Below, piece after piece: positions 39,495-47,595 of a DNA stretch of 64,000 nt. The stretch comes from an uncultured Granulosicoccaceae bacterium (GTDB lineage: Bacteria; Pseudomonadota; Gammaproteobacteria; Granulosicoccales; Granulosicoccaceae), in NCBI GenBank assembly GCA_937920585.1, contig CAKZSB010000046.1, forward strand, positions 1 to 64,000, given 5' to 3'. The notes under the pieces were generated by a model that ran no database searches, was not told the DNA's origin, and worked only from the letters and a program-made list of their open reading frames with translations. Position 1 is the first letter of the stretch; each line of letters opens with the position of its first letter. The translations under genes were made by a program, and so were the position numbers.

Positions 39495-40106
39495 TCAGCC
39501 TTGAGCCAGTACGCGAAATGTCGCGTCCAGTGCCTGCACCCGGGCTTTCAGATCATCCAGGCTGTCGTCGGCATTATTCTCGATGGTGTAGTCGGCAATC
39601 TGCAGACGCTGATCGCGAGTGGCCTGGCTTGCGATGATACGGCGTGATTGCGCCTCACTGTTGCCATCGCGCGCCAGCAGGCGGCCAAGCTGAGTTTCCT
39701 GATCGACGTCAACCACCAGCACGTGATCGTATTGATTTTCGCGGCCTGACTCGGCAAGTAATGGCACCACGGTTAGTGAGTAGGGCGCACCGTTCGATTC
39801 GGCCAGTGCCAGTTGTTGCTGTGTCAGTTCGCGTACCCGCGGATGAATAATCGCCTCAAGGTCGCGGCGAGCCTGCTCATCGCTGAATATGATCTCTCGC
39901 AATCCGGCGCGATCGAGGTTGCCATCCGAATCGACTATATCAGCGCCGAACCGGGCTATAACCTGCGCCAGACCCCGGGTGCCTTTGGCAACGGCTTCGC
40001 GTGCCAGCAGATCGGCATCGATGATCGGCACACCCAGATCCGCGAACATATCACTGACGGTGGTTTTTCCACTGGCGATCCCGCCGGTTAGCACAATTTT
40101 CAGCAA
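39495..40106 (-). CDS. coaE: Dephospho-CoA kinase CoaE
   Basis: A 203-residue P-loop kinase performing the last step of coenzyme A synthesis. Walker A GGIASGKT at residues 8-15, the DADLLAREAV motif and the lid region (RRDLEAIIHPRVRE) are present. It lies 12 bases downstream of pilD on the same strand, the arrangement seen in pseudomonads, and converges on argJ. Confidence 0.95.
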   Translation of the reverse strand: MLKIVLTGGIASGKTTVSDMFADLGVPIIDADLLAREAVAKGTRGLAQVIARFGADIVDSDGNLDRAGLREIIFSDEQARRDLEAIIHPRVRELTQQQLALAESNGAPYSLTVVPLLAESGRENQYDHVLVVDVDQETQLGRLLARDGNSEAQSRRIIASQATRDQRLQIADYTIENNADDSLDDLKARVQALDATFRVLAQG

Positions 40107-40118
40107 AGCATTTTCCGT

Positions 40119-40994
40119 TCAGGGGGATAGTATTTGCTGGTAGTAGAGTGTAATTTCCTCTCCCCACATGAGGGTTAGCCAGCCGGCAATAGCCAGGTAG
40201 GGGCCAAAGGGTATTGCCTGGTCACGGCGGTGTTTTACCAGCACCATCAGCATGATACCGATGACAGCACCTGTCAATGATGAGAGCAGAATGATGGCCG
40301 GCAGTTGCTCCCAGCCCAGCCATGCGCCCAGTGCGGCAAGTAATTTGAAATCGCCGAAGCCCATACCCTCTTTGCCGGTAAACAACTTGAAGGCCTGGAA
40401 CACCAGCCACAGGGCAAGGTAGCCTGCCATCGCTCCGATCAGGGCGCTGTGGGTGTCAACGAAGACCGGGATCAGGCTCGCCAGCAAACCCAGCCACATC
40501 AGTGGCAACGTGATACTGTCGGGTAACAACGAGGTATCGAAGTCGATCATTGACAGGGCGACCAGTGCCCACGTCAACAACAGGGCAAAACACGTTTCCA
40601 CGGTTGCGCCAAAGCGATAGGCTACGGCCAGTGACAATAGGGCGGTAACCAGCTCAACTAATGGGTAGCGGGCGCTGATCGGATTTTTGCAGGCGCTGCA
40701 TTTACCGCGCAGTAACAGCCACGAAAGCAACGGTATGTTTTCCCAGGCCGCGATGGGTTTGGCACATTTGGGACACCTAGAACGCGGTGTGACGAGATTG
40801 AACGGTGTGTTAGTTTTATCGGCGGGTTGCTCTATTTCGAGCAGTTCCCTGCAGTCACACTCCCAGGTGTTCTGCATCATGATGGGCAGTCGATGGATGA
40901 CAACGTTTAAAAAGCTGCCGACAAAAAGGCCTAATACGCAGCAGGTGCCCAGCAGAAAGGGCTGGCTGCTTTGCAATACTTCCAGAATAGTCAT
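40119..40994 (-). CDS. pilD: Type IV prepilin peptidase / N-methyltransferase PilD
   Basis: A 291-residue polytopic aspartic protease that cleaves and N-methylates prepilins. The cytoplasmic zinc-binding loop has two CxxC pairs (CPKC and CSAC), and the catalytic Asp residues lie in DFDTSLLPDSIT and GFGDFK (GxGD motif). It also serves type II secretion pseudopilins in relatives. It follows pilC after a gap holding a strong terminator, so it may be partly uncoupled from pilBC. GGA at about 8 bases before the ATG is the likely ribosome binding site. Confidence 0.96.
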   Translation of the reverse strand: MTILEVLQSSQPFLLGTCCVLGLFVGSFLNVVIHRLPIMMQNTWECDCRELLEIEQPADKTNTPFNLVTPRSRCPKCAKPIAAWENIPLLSWLLLRGKCSACKNPISARYPLVELVTALLSLAVAYRFGATVETCFALLLTWALVALSMIDFDTSLLPDSITLPLMWLGLLASLIPVFVDTHSALIGAMAGYLALWLVFQAFKLFTGKEGMGFGDFKLLAALGAWLGWEQLPAIILLSSLTGAVIGIMLMVLVKHRRDQAIPFGPYLAIAGWLTLMWGEEITLYYQQILSP

Positions 40995-41008
40995 GGGAGT
41001 TCCGTAGC

Positions 41009-41033
41009 AAAAGGTGCCGCAGGGTGCGGCACC
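41009..41033 (-). terminator. Intrinsic terminator between pilC and pilD
   Basis: On the minus strand GGTGCCGC (41033-41026), a 5-base loop and GCGGCACC (41020-41013) form a perfect 8-bp stem followed by TTTTGC. It lies after pilC and only about 18 bases before the pilD ATG. Confidence 0.65.
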
Positions 41034-41099
41034 GTCTGGAAGTCTAGGGGATGTTACGACATCTGCAATTACAGGCTGTTAGTCCTGCAACGAACGTCA

Positions 41100-42314
41100 C
41101 TAGAACGCATCGCCCATCTGAAAGATTGGCAGATACATCGCAACCACCAGTCCGCCCACGACTACACCGAGAAAGGCCATGATCATGGGTTCCATCAAAC
41201 TGGTGAGTGCATCGACTGAGTTGTCGACTTCCTCTTCGTAGTAATCGGCAACCTTGGCCAGCATGTCATCGAGCGCGCCCGATTCTTCACCGATCGCCAC
41301 CATCTGCACACACATGTTCGAGAACAATGCTGTCTGGCGCATTGATGCTGTGAGGCGTTGACCTGTCGATGCATCATCACGCATCTTCAGGATCGCATCG
41401 CGGTACACCGCATTGCCAGCAGCACCTGCCACCGAATCCATTGCTTCAACCAATGGAACACCCGCAGAGGACATCGTGGCCAGTGTACGAGCGAATTTCG
41501 AGGTCGCCGCCTTGTGCATGATCTCGCCGATGATCGGCATTTTCAGGATCATGCGGTCGGTACCATCACGAAATTTTTGCGAGCTGCCGTGAACTTTGGC
41601 CAGTGCAAAAATTAACGCGCCGAGACCACCGAAAATAACGTACCACCATGCCTGCATGAATTCACTCAGGTTGACCACCATGCGGGTAAACGCCGGCAGA
41701 TCCGACCCCACGCCTTCGAACAGTGTTTCAAACTGTGGCACAACAAAAACCAGCAGAATCGCAGTTACGATAAAGGCAACAACCAGAACCGCTATGGGGT
41801 AGAACAACGCTTTTTTGATTTTTGCCTTGAGCGCTTCGGTTTTTTCCTTGTAGGTGGCAACCTCATTGAGCAATCGCTCGAGCGTTCCGGACTGCTCACC
41901 TGCTGCCACCAGATTGCAAAACAGATCATCGAATTGTTTGGGGTGTGCTTTTAAGGCGACGGTGAGACTGCTACCGCCCTCGACATCGGCCTTGATCGCG
42001 GTTACCACCCGGGCCATGGCTTTGTTATCGAGGCCTTCGGCCACAATTTCAAACGCCTGAACCAAGGGTACACCTGATCCCATCATGGTTGTAAGCTGGC
42101 GGGCGAAAATCGCAATATCACTCGGTGTGATGCTATTGCCGCCACCCTTCATGGGCTTTTGTTTACGAACCTTGGTCGGCTTGATGCCCTGGCGTCGCAG
42201 TTGAGCCTTGATCAAATCAATGCTCTTGCTCGACATCTCGCCTTTGACGGTCTGACCTTTGGCGTCCTTGCCTTCCCAAATGTATATTTCTTTCGCAGCA
42301 GCGGTTGCAGCCAT
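41100..42314 (-). CDS. pilC: Type IV pilus inner-membrane platform protein PilC
   Basis: A 404-residue GspF-family membrane protein that couples the PilB/PilT motors to pilin assembly. Two repeated GspF domains are visible (FARQLTTMMGSGVPLVQAFEIV and FARTLATMSSAGVPLVEAMDSV), each ending in a membrane region, with three hydrophobic segments, the last near the C-terminus. The N-terminus YIWEGKDAKGQTVKGEM is typical. It is five bases downstream of pilB. Confidence 0.96.
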   Translation of the reverse strand: MAATAAAKEIYIWEGKDAKGQTVKGEMSSKSIDLIKAQLRRQGIKPTKVRKQKPMKGGGNSITPSDIAIFARQLTTMMGSGVPLVQAFEIVAEGLDNKAMARVVTAIKADVEGGSSLTVALKAHPKQFDDLFCNLVAAGEQSGTLERLLNEVATYKEKTEALKAKIKKALFYPIAVLVVAFIVTAILLVFVVPQFETLFEGVGSDLPAFTRMVVNLSEFMQAWWYVIFGGLGALIFALAKVHGSSQKFRDGTDRMILKMPIIGEIMHKAATSKFARTLATMSSAGVPLVEAMDSVAGAAGNAVYRDAILKMRDDASTGQRLTASMRQTALFSNMCVQMVAIGEESGALDDMLAKVADYYEEEVDNSVDALTSLMEPMIMAFLGVVVGGLVVAMYLPIFQMGDAF

Positions 42315-42319
42315 GATTA

Positions 42320-44047
42320 TTACTCCTGCGTAACGCGGTTAGCTTCTTCGAGGCTTGTTAAACCGTTGGCGACTTTTTTCAGTGCGGACTGACGCAGATC
42401 GGCGATGCCTTCCTTCTGCGCCTGATCAGCCACATCTATTGAAGTGCCTTCAGCCATGATGATGCGACTCATATCTTCGGAAATTGGCATCACCTGATAA
42501 ATACCCACTCGGCCCTTGTAGCCCTCGGAACACTTGTTACAACCCACGGCTTTGTAAATGGTTGCGTCGGCCAACATGTCCTCGGGCATGCCTTCTTTCA
42601 ACAGGGTCTCCTTTGGAACGTCTGCTGGTTCTTTGCAATCGCTGCATAATCTTCGCGCCAGCCGCTGGGCAATAATCAGTGACACTGCACTGGCGACGTT
42701 AAACGGGGGCACACCCATATTCATGAGTCGCGAGATAGTTTGCGGGGCATCATTGGTGTGCAGAGTAGACATCACCATATGGCCGGTTTGCGCCGCCTTA
42801 ATAGCGATATTGGCAGTTTCAAGGTCACGAATCTCACCTACCATGATGACATCGGGATCCTGACGCAGGAACGACTTCAGTGCTTCCGCGAACGTCAGTC
42901 CTGCCTTCACGTTGACGTTGACCTGGTTGATACCAGCGAGGTTGATTTCCGCCGGATCTTCTGCAGTGGATATGTTGGTGTCGGGTTTGTTGAGTATGTT
43001 CAGGCCGGTGTATAGAGAAACCGTTTTACCACTACCGGTTGGCCCGGTGACCAGTATCATGCCGTAGGGGTTTGCCAGAGCCTTGAGGTATTGTGCTTTT
43101 TGCTCGGGTTCATAGCCCAGTACATCAATGCCTAATTGCGCGCTACTGGGATCGAGAATACGCAGAACCGTTTTCTCACCAAACAGTGTCGGGCAGGTAT
43201 TGACACGAAAATCAATGGCGCGGTTGCGTGAGATTTTCAGTTTGATTCGGCCATCCTGTGGCACTCGTCGTTCGGAGATGTCCATTCGAGACATAACTTT
43301 CAGGCGTGCGGTAATACGACCAGCCAGATTCAATGGCGGCGCGGCAACTTCCTGCAGAATGCCGTCAACGCGGAATCGCACGCGGAATACTTTTTCGTAG
43401 GGCTCGATATGAATATCTGAAGCGCCTCGTTTAATCGCATCCAGCAGCACTTTGTTCACAAAGCGCACAACGGGTGTATCGTCGACATCGGAGCCGTCAC
43501 CATCATCGGTGTCCTGCTCATCACCACCGAGTTCCAGGTTGTCAAAGCTCTCGTCCAGGCCTTCGCCCAGAGAGCCGCCACCGGCACCGGACAGGGCTTG
43601 CTCAATGGTCTGTTGCAGCTTGTCTTCTTCAACCAGAATCGGGACAACTGTTTTACCCGAGCTGAACTTGATCTGATCAAGCGCTGTTGTGTTGGTTGGA
43701 TCCGAGATTGCAACGAACAGACGTGAGCCGCGAAGAAATATGGGTAGTGCATTATTCTTGGCAACTGTTTCTTCGTTGATCTGTTCGTGTGGAAGACTTT
43801 CAATCGAAAGCGATCCCAGGTCGAACAGTGACAGGCCAAATTCCTGCGAGGCGATGCTCGCGATGCGGCTGGCAGAGATGTCGAGGTGGTGCACAAGATG
43901 GCTGATAAACTGGCGCTTGTTGGCGCCGGCGTCAGCAAGCGCTTTCAGTGCATCCTGCTCACTGATTATCTCTTCCTTAACGAGTCTCCTTGGCAGACCT
44001 GATAGAGACTGTTTTGCATCATTTGCCGCTGGCGCTTTGCTGGCCAT
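42320..44047 (-). CDS. pilB: Type IV pilus extension ATPase PilB
   Basis: A 575-residue secretion-superfamily hexameric ATPase that powers pilus extension. The N-terminal MshEN-type domain (about residues 10-150) precedes the motor domain with DIHIEPYEKVFRVRFRVDG, Walker A GPTGSGKTVSLYTGL, the Asp box and Walker B region (DPDVIMVGEIRD), and the tetracysteine zinc site (CSDC...CNKC). The linker between (about residues 160-190) is rich in Asp and Gly. No pilT is seen in the window. The gene lies 205 bases after pilA on the same strand. Confidence 0.96.
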   Translation of the reverse strand: MASKAPAANDAKQSLSGLPRRLVKEEIISEQDALKALADAGANKRQFISHLVHHLDISASRIASIASQEFGLSLFDLGSLSIESLPHEQINEETVAKNNALPIFLRGSRLFVAISDPTNTTALDQIKFSSGKTVVPILVEEDKLQQTIEQALSGAGGGSLGEGLDESFDNLELGGDEQDTDDGDGSDVDDTPVVRFVNKVLLDAIKRGASDIHIEPYEKVFRVRFRVDGILQEVAAPPLNLAGRITARLKVMSRMDISERRVPQDGRIKLKISRNRAIDFRVNTCPTLFGEKTVLRILDPSSAQLGIDVLGYEPEQKAQYLKALANPYGMILVTGPTGSGKTVSLYTGLNILNKPDTNISTAEDPAEINLAGINQVNVNVKAGLTFAEALKSFLRQDPDVIMVGEIRDLETANIAIKAAQTGHMVMSTLHTNDAPQTISRLMNMGVPPFNVASAVSLIIAQRLARRLCSDCKEPADVPKETLLKEGMPEDMLADATIYKAVGCNKCSEGYKGRVGIYQVMPISEDMSRIIMAEGTSIDVADQAQKEGIADLRQSALKKVANGLTSLEEANRVTQE

Positions 44048-44184
44048 AGAGTTCCCCGAACAAATCTTGTTGTTAAATTAGCAGGCTACTAATGGGGAAT
44101 CGGCAAGAGTAGAAACAAATTGAAGGAAGTGGATGATTTTGCGTGAAAATGAGCAAAGAGTAGCTAACTACACGTGAATACAAC

Positions 44185-44217
44185 ACAAAAAAAACCGGCT
44201 GCCAGAGGCAGCCGGTT
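44185..44217 (-). terminator. Intrinsic terminator of pilA
   Basis: On the minus strand AACCGGCTGCC (44217-44207), a TCT loop and GGCAGCCGGTT (44203-44193) form a perfect 11-bp stem followed by a run of T residues (44192-44185). It is the strongest terminator in the window and separates pilA from pilBC. Confidence 0.9.
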
Positions 44218-44252
44218 CCATTACAACGTTTGCCGGTTAACCGGCCTGCCAA

Positions 44253-44696
44253 TTAGCAGTACTTGCTTGCACCCAAATTACAGGTGCTTGCAGTGTCAAA
44301 GACCCAATCCATAGTGTTCTTGGTGTTGTCGTAAGTGCCGTCAACAATGTAAGTAGTATCGTTGAGGGCAGTTGTAGCAGTCATGGTCAGCTTGATGACG
44401 CCAGCAGCAGCAGGAGTCAATACAGCTGTAGCGAGGTTCGGTGAACGACCTTCGATGTCAGCTTGAACCAGACCGATCTCGCCATATTCATCACAGGAAG
44501 CAGCGTCTTGCTCGGTTTGCAGGCAGACGTCTACACCAGTTTTGATCGGGGCAGTGGCAGCAACGACCTCGGCGAACTTGGCGCGCTTGGTGTACGCACC
44601 GTACTGCGGTACGGCTACGGCTGCCAGAATACCGATGATCGCGATTACGATCATCAATTCGATCAGAGTAAAACCTTTTTGGGCTTGCTTGTACAT
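44253..44696 (-). CDS. pilA: Type IV major pilin PilA
   Basis: A 147-residue type IVa prepilin. The short leader MYKQAQKG is cut by PilD before Phe9; the mature start [24 protein letters not shown] is a textbook pilin helix with the essential Glu at mature position 5. A C-terminal Cys pair ([11 protein letters not shown]) can form the D-region disulfide, and another pair ([11 protein letters not shown]) lies in the middle. GGAG nine bases before the ATG is a good ribosome binding site. Pilins are often expressed from sigma-54 promoters, but no TGGCAC-N5-TTGC element is evident; a weak CTGTCA-N16-TATATC pair lies near 44715-44745. Confidence 0.95.
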   Translation of the reverse strand: MYKQAQKGFTLIELMIVIAIIGILAAVAVPQYGAYTKRAKFAEVVAATAPIKTGVDVCLQTEQDAASCDEYGEIGLVQADIEGRSPNLATAVLTPAAAGVIKLTMTATTALNDTTYIVDGTYDNTKNTMDWVFDTASTCNLGASKYC

Positions 44697-44948
44697 TTAT
44701 AAGTCTCCAGAGATATAGATATAGTGCTTTCTAATAAATTGACAGTGACAAGCGCTGTCGCTGGAGTTATCGCCCGGAAACAGTAAAGCTTAAACTTATT
44801 GCAATTATCAGTGAATTGTCTGTAGACGGTGAAACGGGCGGTCATTCAGTCACTTCGGCGGCTCTTTTGACGCTGAGTCTGAGCCTCGTAACCGTGAGCA
44901 ATTGAAAAAACTGTGAATTCGTTGGGTTTATATGTGCGCAGTTGCCGA

Positions 44949-45722
44949 CTACACCTGCTCTCGCAGGCTTCTCAAATCCGGGTGTTGCGGCGCATTGAGT
45001 TCCAGTGTTTTCAGGGTGTCACTGGCCAGTTGCTTGTCGCCCAGTTTCAGATACGCTTTGGTCAGCAGTGCTAGTCCGTCGGCCGAGTAGGGGCTGTCGG
45101 CAAATTGTTCAAGCATGTAATTGACGCGATTAATGACGGCGATCATCGCACTGCGCTTATAGTAGTACTCGGCGATGGACAGCTCATGGCGTGCCATCTC
45201 GTTGCGCAGGAAGATCAGTCGCTGTCGGGCATCGGCAGCATAGCTGCTGTCTGGATACTGGCGCACCACCATCGAAAAGTCGTTGAACGAGTTGCGCAGC
45301 CAGCTTTGATCCAGTTTGTAGGGCTTGCGCGGCACCAGTCTTTCCAGCAGTGTCTTGCCGCGAGAGAAGTTAACCAGTCCCTTCAGGTACCAGGCGTAGT
45401 CGATAAAATCGCTTTGCGGATACAGCTTTAAAAACCGTTCGGTGCTGGTTACCGCGTTGTCGTACTCGCCCTGCTTGAAGTACGCGTACGCCACATCCAG
45501 CTGTGCCTGTTGGGCATGATCGCCAAAGGGATAGGTCGCCTCGAGGTTCTCGAACTCGGCGATGGCGGTATCGAACTGGTTGTTGTCCAGTGCCCGTTTG
45601 GCTCTCTTATATATGGTGCCGGCTTCACTGGTGGCGACATCATCCGTATCGCCCCTTTTTTGCGGGCTGCTGCAAGCCGCCAGGAGCAGGGCAGTGGCAA
45701 CTGCGATAATGGCTGATCTCAT
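44949..45722 (-). CDS. bamD: Outer-membrane assembly lipoprotein BamD
   Basis: A 257-residue lipoprotein of the beta-barrel assembly machine. The signal peptide ends in the lipobox LAAC (Cys17), giving the start at ATG 45722; upstream in-frame codons are unconserved. Five TPR-like repeats follow, for example AKRALDNNQFDTAIAEFENLEATYPFG and LDVAYAYFKQGEYDNAVTSTERFLKLYP. It is divergent from rluD with 80 bases between, the common gammaproteobacterial arrangement. Confidence 0.96.
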   Translation of the reverse strand: MRSAIIAVATALLLAACSSPQKRGDTDDVATSEAGTIYKRAKRALDNNQFDTAIAEFENLEATYPFGDHAQQAQLDVAYAYFKQGEYDNAVTSTERFLKLYPQSDFIDYAWYLKGLVNFSRGKTLLERLVPRKPYKLDQSWLRNSFNDFSMVVRQYPDSSYAADARQRLIFLRNEMARHELSIAEYYYKRSAMIAVINRVNYMLEQFADSPYSADGLALLTKAYLKLGDKQLASDTLKTLELNAPQHPDLRSLREQV

Positions 45723-45802
45723 TGCGCTAAACCGTGTAATCTGATCGCGCGAGTATAGCCAAGCTGCCGCTGCTTGTGTGCTTGCGATACCGTCAGTAAC
45801 CG

Positions 45803-46768
45803 ATGCCCTGTTCAGCCGGATCGAAGATCTTGAATACCGAAATTGAAATTCCCGAAGAGCTCGCCGGTGTGCGGTTTGACCGTGCGTTGGCAAAAATGCT
45901 CAGCCAGTATTCCAGAGCCAGGCTGCAGCAGTGGATACGTGCTGGCGATATTCGGCTAAATACGGCAATAGTGCCAACCCGGCAGGCAGTGCAGGCCGGC
46001 GATCTGGTGCAGGTACAGGTTGACGATTCGGTGGTCAGCGACGATAGCGTGCGGCCCGAGCCCATCGATTTGAATGTTCACTATGAAGATGAATCGGTAC
46101 TGGTCATCAACAAGCCCGTGGGGCTGGTCATGCATGTGGCACCCGGTAACTACACGGGTACCATGCAAAACGCGCTGCTGCACCACGATCCCGGACTTGC
46201 GGCGGTGCCAAGATCGGGCATTGTCCATCGGCTCGACAAAGACACTTCGGGCCTCGTGATGGTGGCACGCAATCTCAGTGCGCACAATCACCTGGTGCAG
46301 CAGCTCCAGGAGCGACGTGTCCATCGAATCTACGATGCGGTGGTGTCCGGCGTGCCAGTGTCGGGCAGCACGGTGGATGAACCGATCGGGCGGCACCCGG
46401 TCGATCGCAAGCGCATGTGTGTCAACGACGCCGGAAAGCCGGCGATCACTCACTTTCGGCTGGTTAAAAAGTACCAGCGACACTGCCATATCAGGGTGCA
46501 ACTGGAAACCGGGCGCACGCACCAGATTCGCGTGCACATGGCTCACATTCGCTATCCGTTAGTCGGAGATGCCGTTTATGCCGGGCGCGGTCGGCTGCCA
46601 GGGGGTGTCAGCGATGAGTTGCGTAACGCGATAGCGGCATTCCCGCGCCAGGCGCTGCACGCAAGAGAGCTGGGGATCGAACATCCGGTAACAGGCGAAT
46701 ACATCCAGTGGGACAGTGATCTGCCCGCGGACATGCAGCAATTGCTTGTCGCGCTGGAAGCGGGCTGA
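45803..46768 (+). CDS. rluD: 23S rRNA pseudouridine synthase RluD
   Basis: A 321-residue pseudouridine synthase modifying U1911/1915/1917 of 23S rRNA helix 69. An N-terminal S4 domain (GVRFDRALAKMLSQYSRARLQQWIRAGDI) precedes the catalytic domain with HRLDKDTSGL (catalytic Asp) and LETGRTHQIRVHM. The start may be ATG 45803 or the TTG at 45830; the conserved sequence begins soon after either. Its stop overlaps the pgeF start. Confidence 0.95.
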   Translation: MPCSAGSKILNTEIEIPEELAGVRFDRALAKMLSQYSRARLQQWIRAGDIRLNTAIVPTRQAVQAGDLVQVQVDDSVVSDDSVRPEPIDLNVHYEDESVLVINKPVGLVMHVAPGNYTGTMQNALLHHDPGLAAVPRSGIVHRLDKDTSGLVMVARNLSAHNHLVQQLQERRVHRIYDAVVSGVPVSGSTVDEPIGRHPVDRKRMCVNDAGKPAITHFRLVKKYQRHCHIRVQLETGRTHQIRVHMAHIRYPLVGDAVYAGRGRLPGGVSDELRNAIAAFPRQALHARELGIEHPVTGEYIQWDSDLPADMQQLLVALEAG

Positions 46769-47514
46769 TGAATGAGGCCACAATTGGGCCCGACTGGCCG
46801 GCACCGACTGGCATCGAGTCAGTCGTCACTACTCGTGCGGGCGGCGTCAGTAGCGGGGCATGGCAAAGCCTGAATCTGGGCGACCATGTCGACGATGAGC
46901 CCGCAGCAGTCGCGCAGAATCGCCAGTTGCTTAGAACAAACCTGGCTTTGCCCGCTGACCCTCTGTGGCTTTCGCAGGTGCATGGCACGGTAGTCGTCGA
47001 TGCAAGCCTTGTAAGGCCCGGCGTTGTGCCTACAGCTGATGCGGCATGGACAGACCAGCCCAATCGCGTGCTGGCGGTGATGACCGCCGATTGTCTGCCC
47101 GTGTTGCTGACTTCGCGCTGCGGCGCGGTCATCGCGGCTGCACACGGTGGCTGGCGCGGCCTCGCAGGCGGCATTGTGTCGCAAACCGTCGGTGCCCTTC
47201 CGGTGCCTGCCGATCAGTTGATTGCATGGCTCGGGCCCGCGATTGGCCCGAATCATTTCGAGGTTGGAGTGGATGTGCTCGAGGCGTTTACCGCGCTGGA
47301 TTCAGCTTTCGGCCGATACTTCTGCGCGCGTGCTGGCCTGCCGGGCAAATACCTGGCCGATATCTACGGCCTGGCGCGCGCGCAGCTACGCGCAACGGGG
47401 GTAACAGAGGTATACGGCGGACAGCATTGTACGGTTACTGACCCGCGTTTTTACTCTTACCGACGAGACGGTGGAATCACTGGACGAATGGCAGCGCTGA
47501 TCTGGCGACGTTAG
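46768..47514 (+). CDS. pgeF: Purine nucleoside phosphorylase / peptidoglycan editing factor PgeF (YfiH)
   Basis: A 248-residue multicopper-oxidase-like family protein (YfiH). Family members phosphorolyse purine nucleosides, and in E. coli the protein limits misincorporation of serine for alanine in peptidoglycan precursors. The zinc-site motifs QVHGT, ADCLPVLL and AHGGWRGLAGG are present, plus VYGGQHCTVTDPRFYSYRRDG at the C-terminus. It is co-translated with rluD and precedes clpB, the usual order. Confidence 0.92.
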   Translation: MNEATIGPDWPAPTGIESVVTTRAGGVSSGAWQSLNLGDHVDDEPAAVAQNRQLLRTNLALPADPLWLSQVHGTVVVDASLVRPGVVPTADAAWTDQPNRVLAVMTADCLPVLLTSRCGAVIAAAHGGWRGLAGGIVSQTVGALPVPADQLIAWLGPAIGPNHFEVGVDVLEAFTALDSAFGRYFCARAGLPGKYLADIYGLARAQLRATGVTEVYGGQHCTVTDPRFYSYRRDGGITGRMAALIWRR

Positions 47515-47527
47515 TGGCCGCGCGCGA

Positions 47528-47556
47528 GTTGAAATGCTTACGTTGACACCACATGT
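47528..47556 (+). promoter_or_regulatory. Heat-shock (sigma-32) promoter of clpB
   Basis: GTTGAAA (47528-47534) and CCACATGT (47549-47556), 14 bases apart, match the RpoH consensus CTTGAAA-N11-16-CCCCATNT at most positions. The site lies 40 bases before the clpB start, as expected for a heat-shock disaggregase gene. Confidence 0.7.
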
Positions 47557-47595
47557 TTGACACAACTTCGTAAACAATTTCAAGGGGTTAAATTC

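Noticed and set aside
44697-44850. A sigma-54 promoter for pilA
   Set aside because: No GG-N10-GC element of the TGGCAC-N5-TTGC type is present on the minus strand; only a weak sigma-70-like pair is seen.
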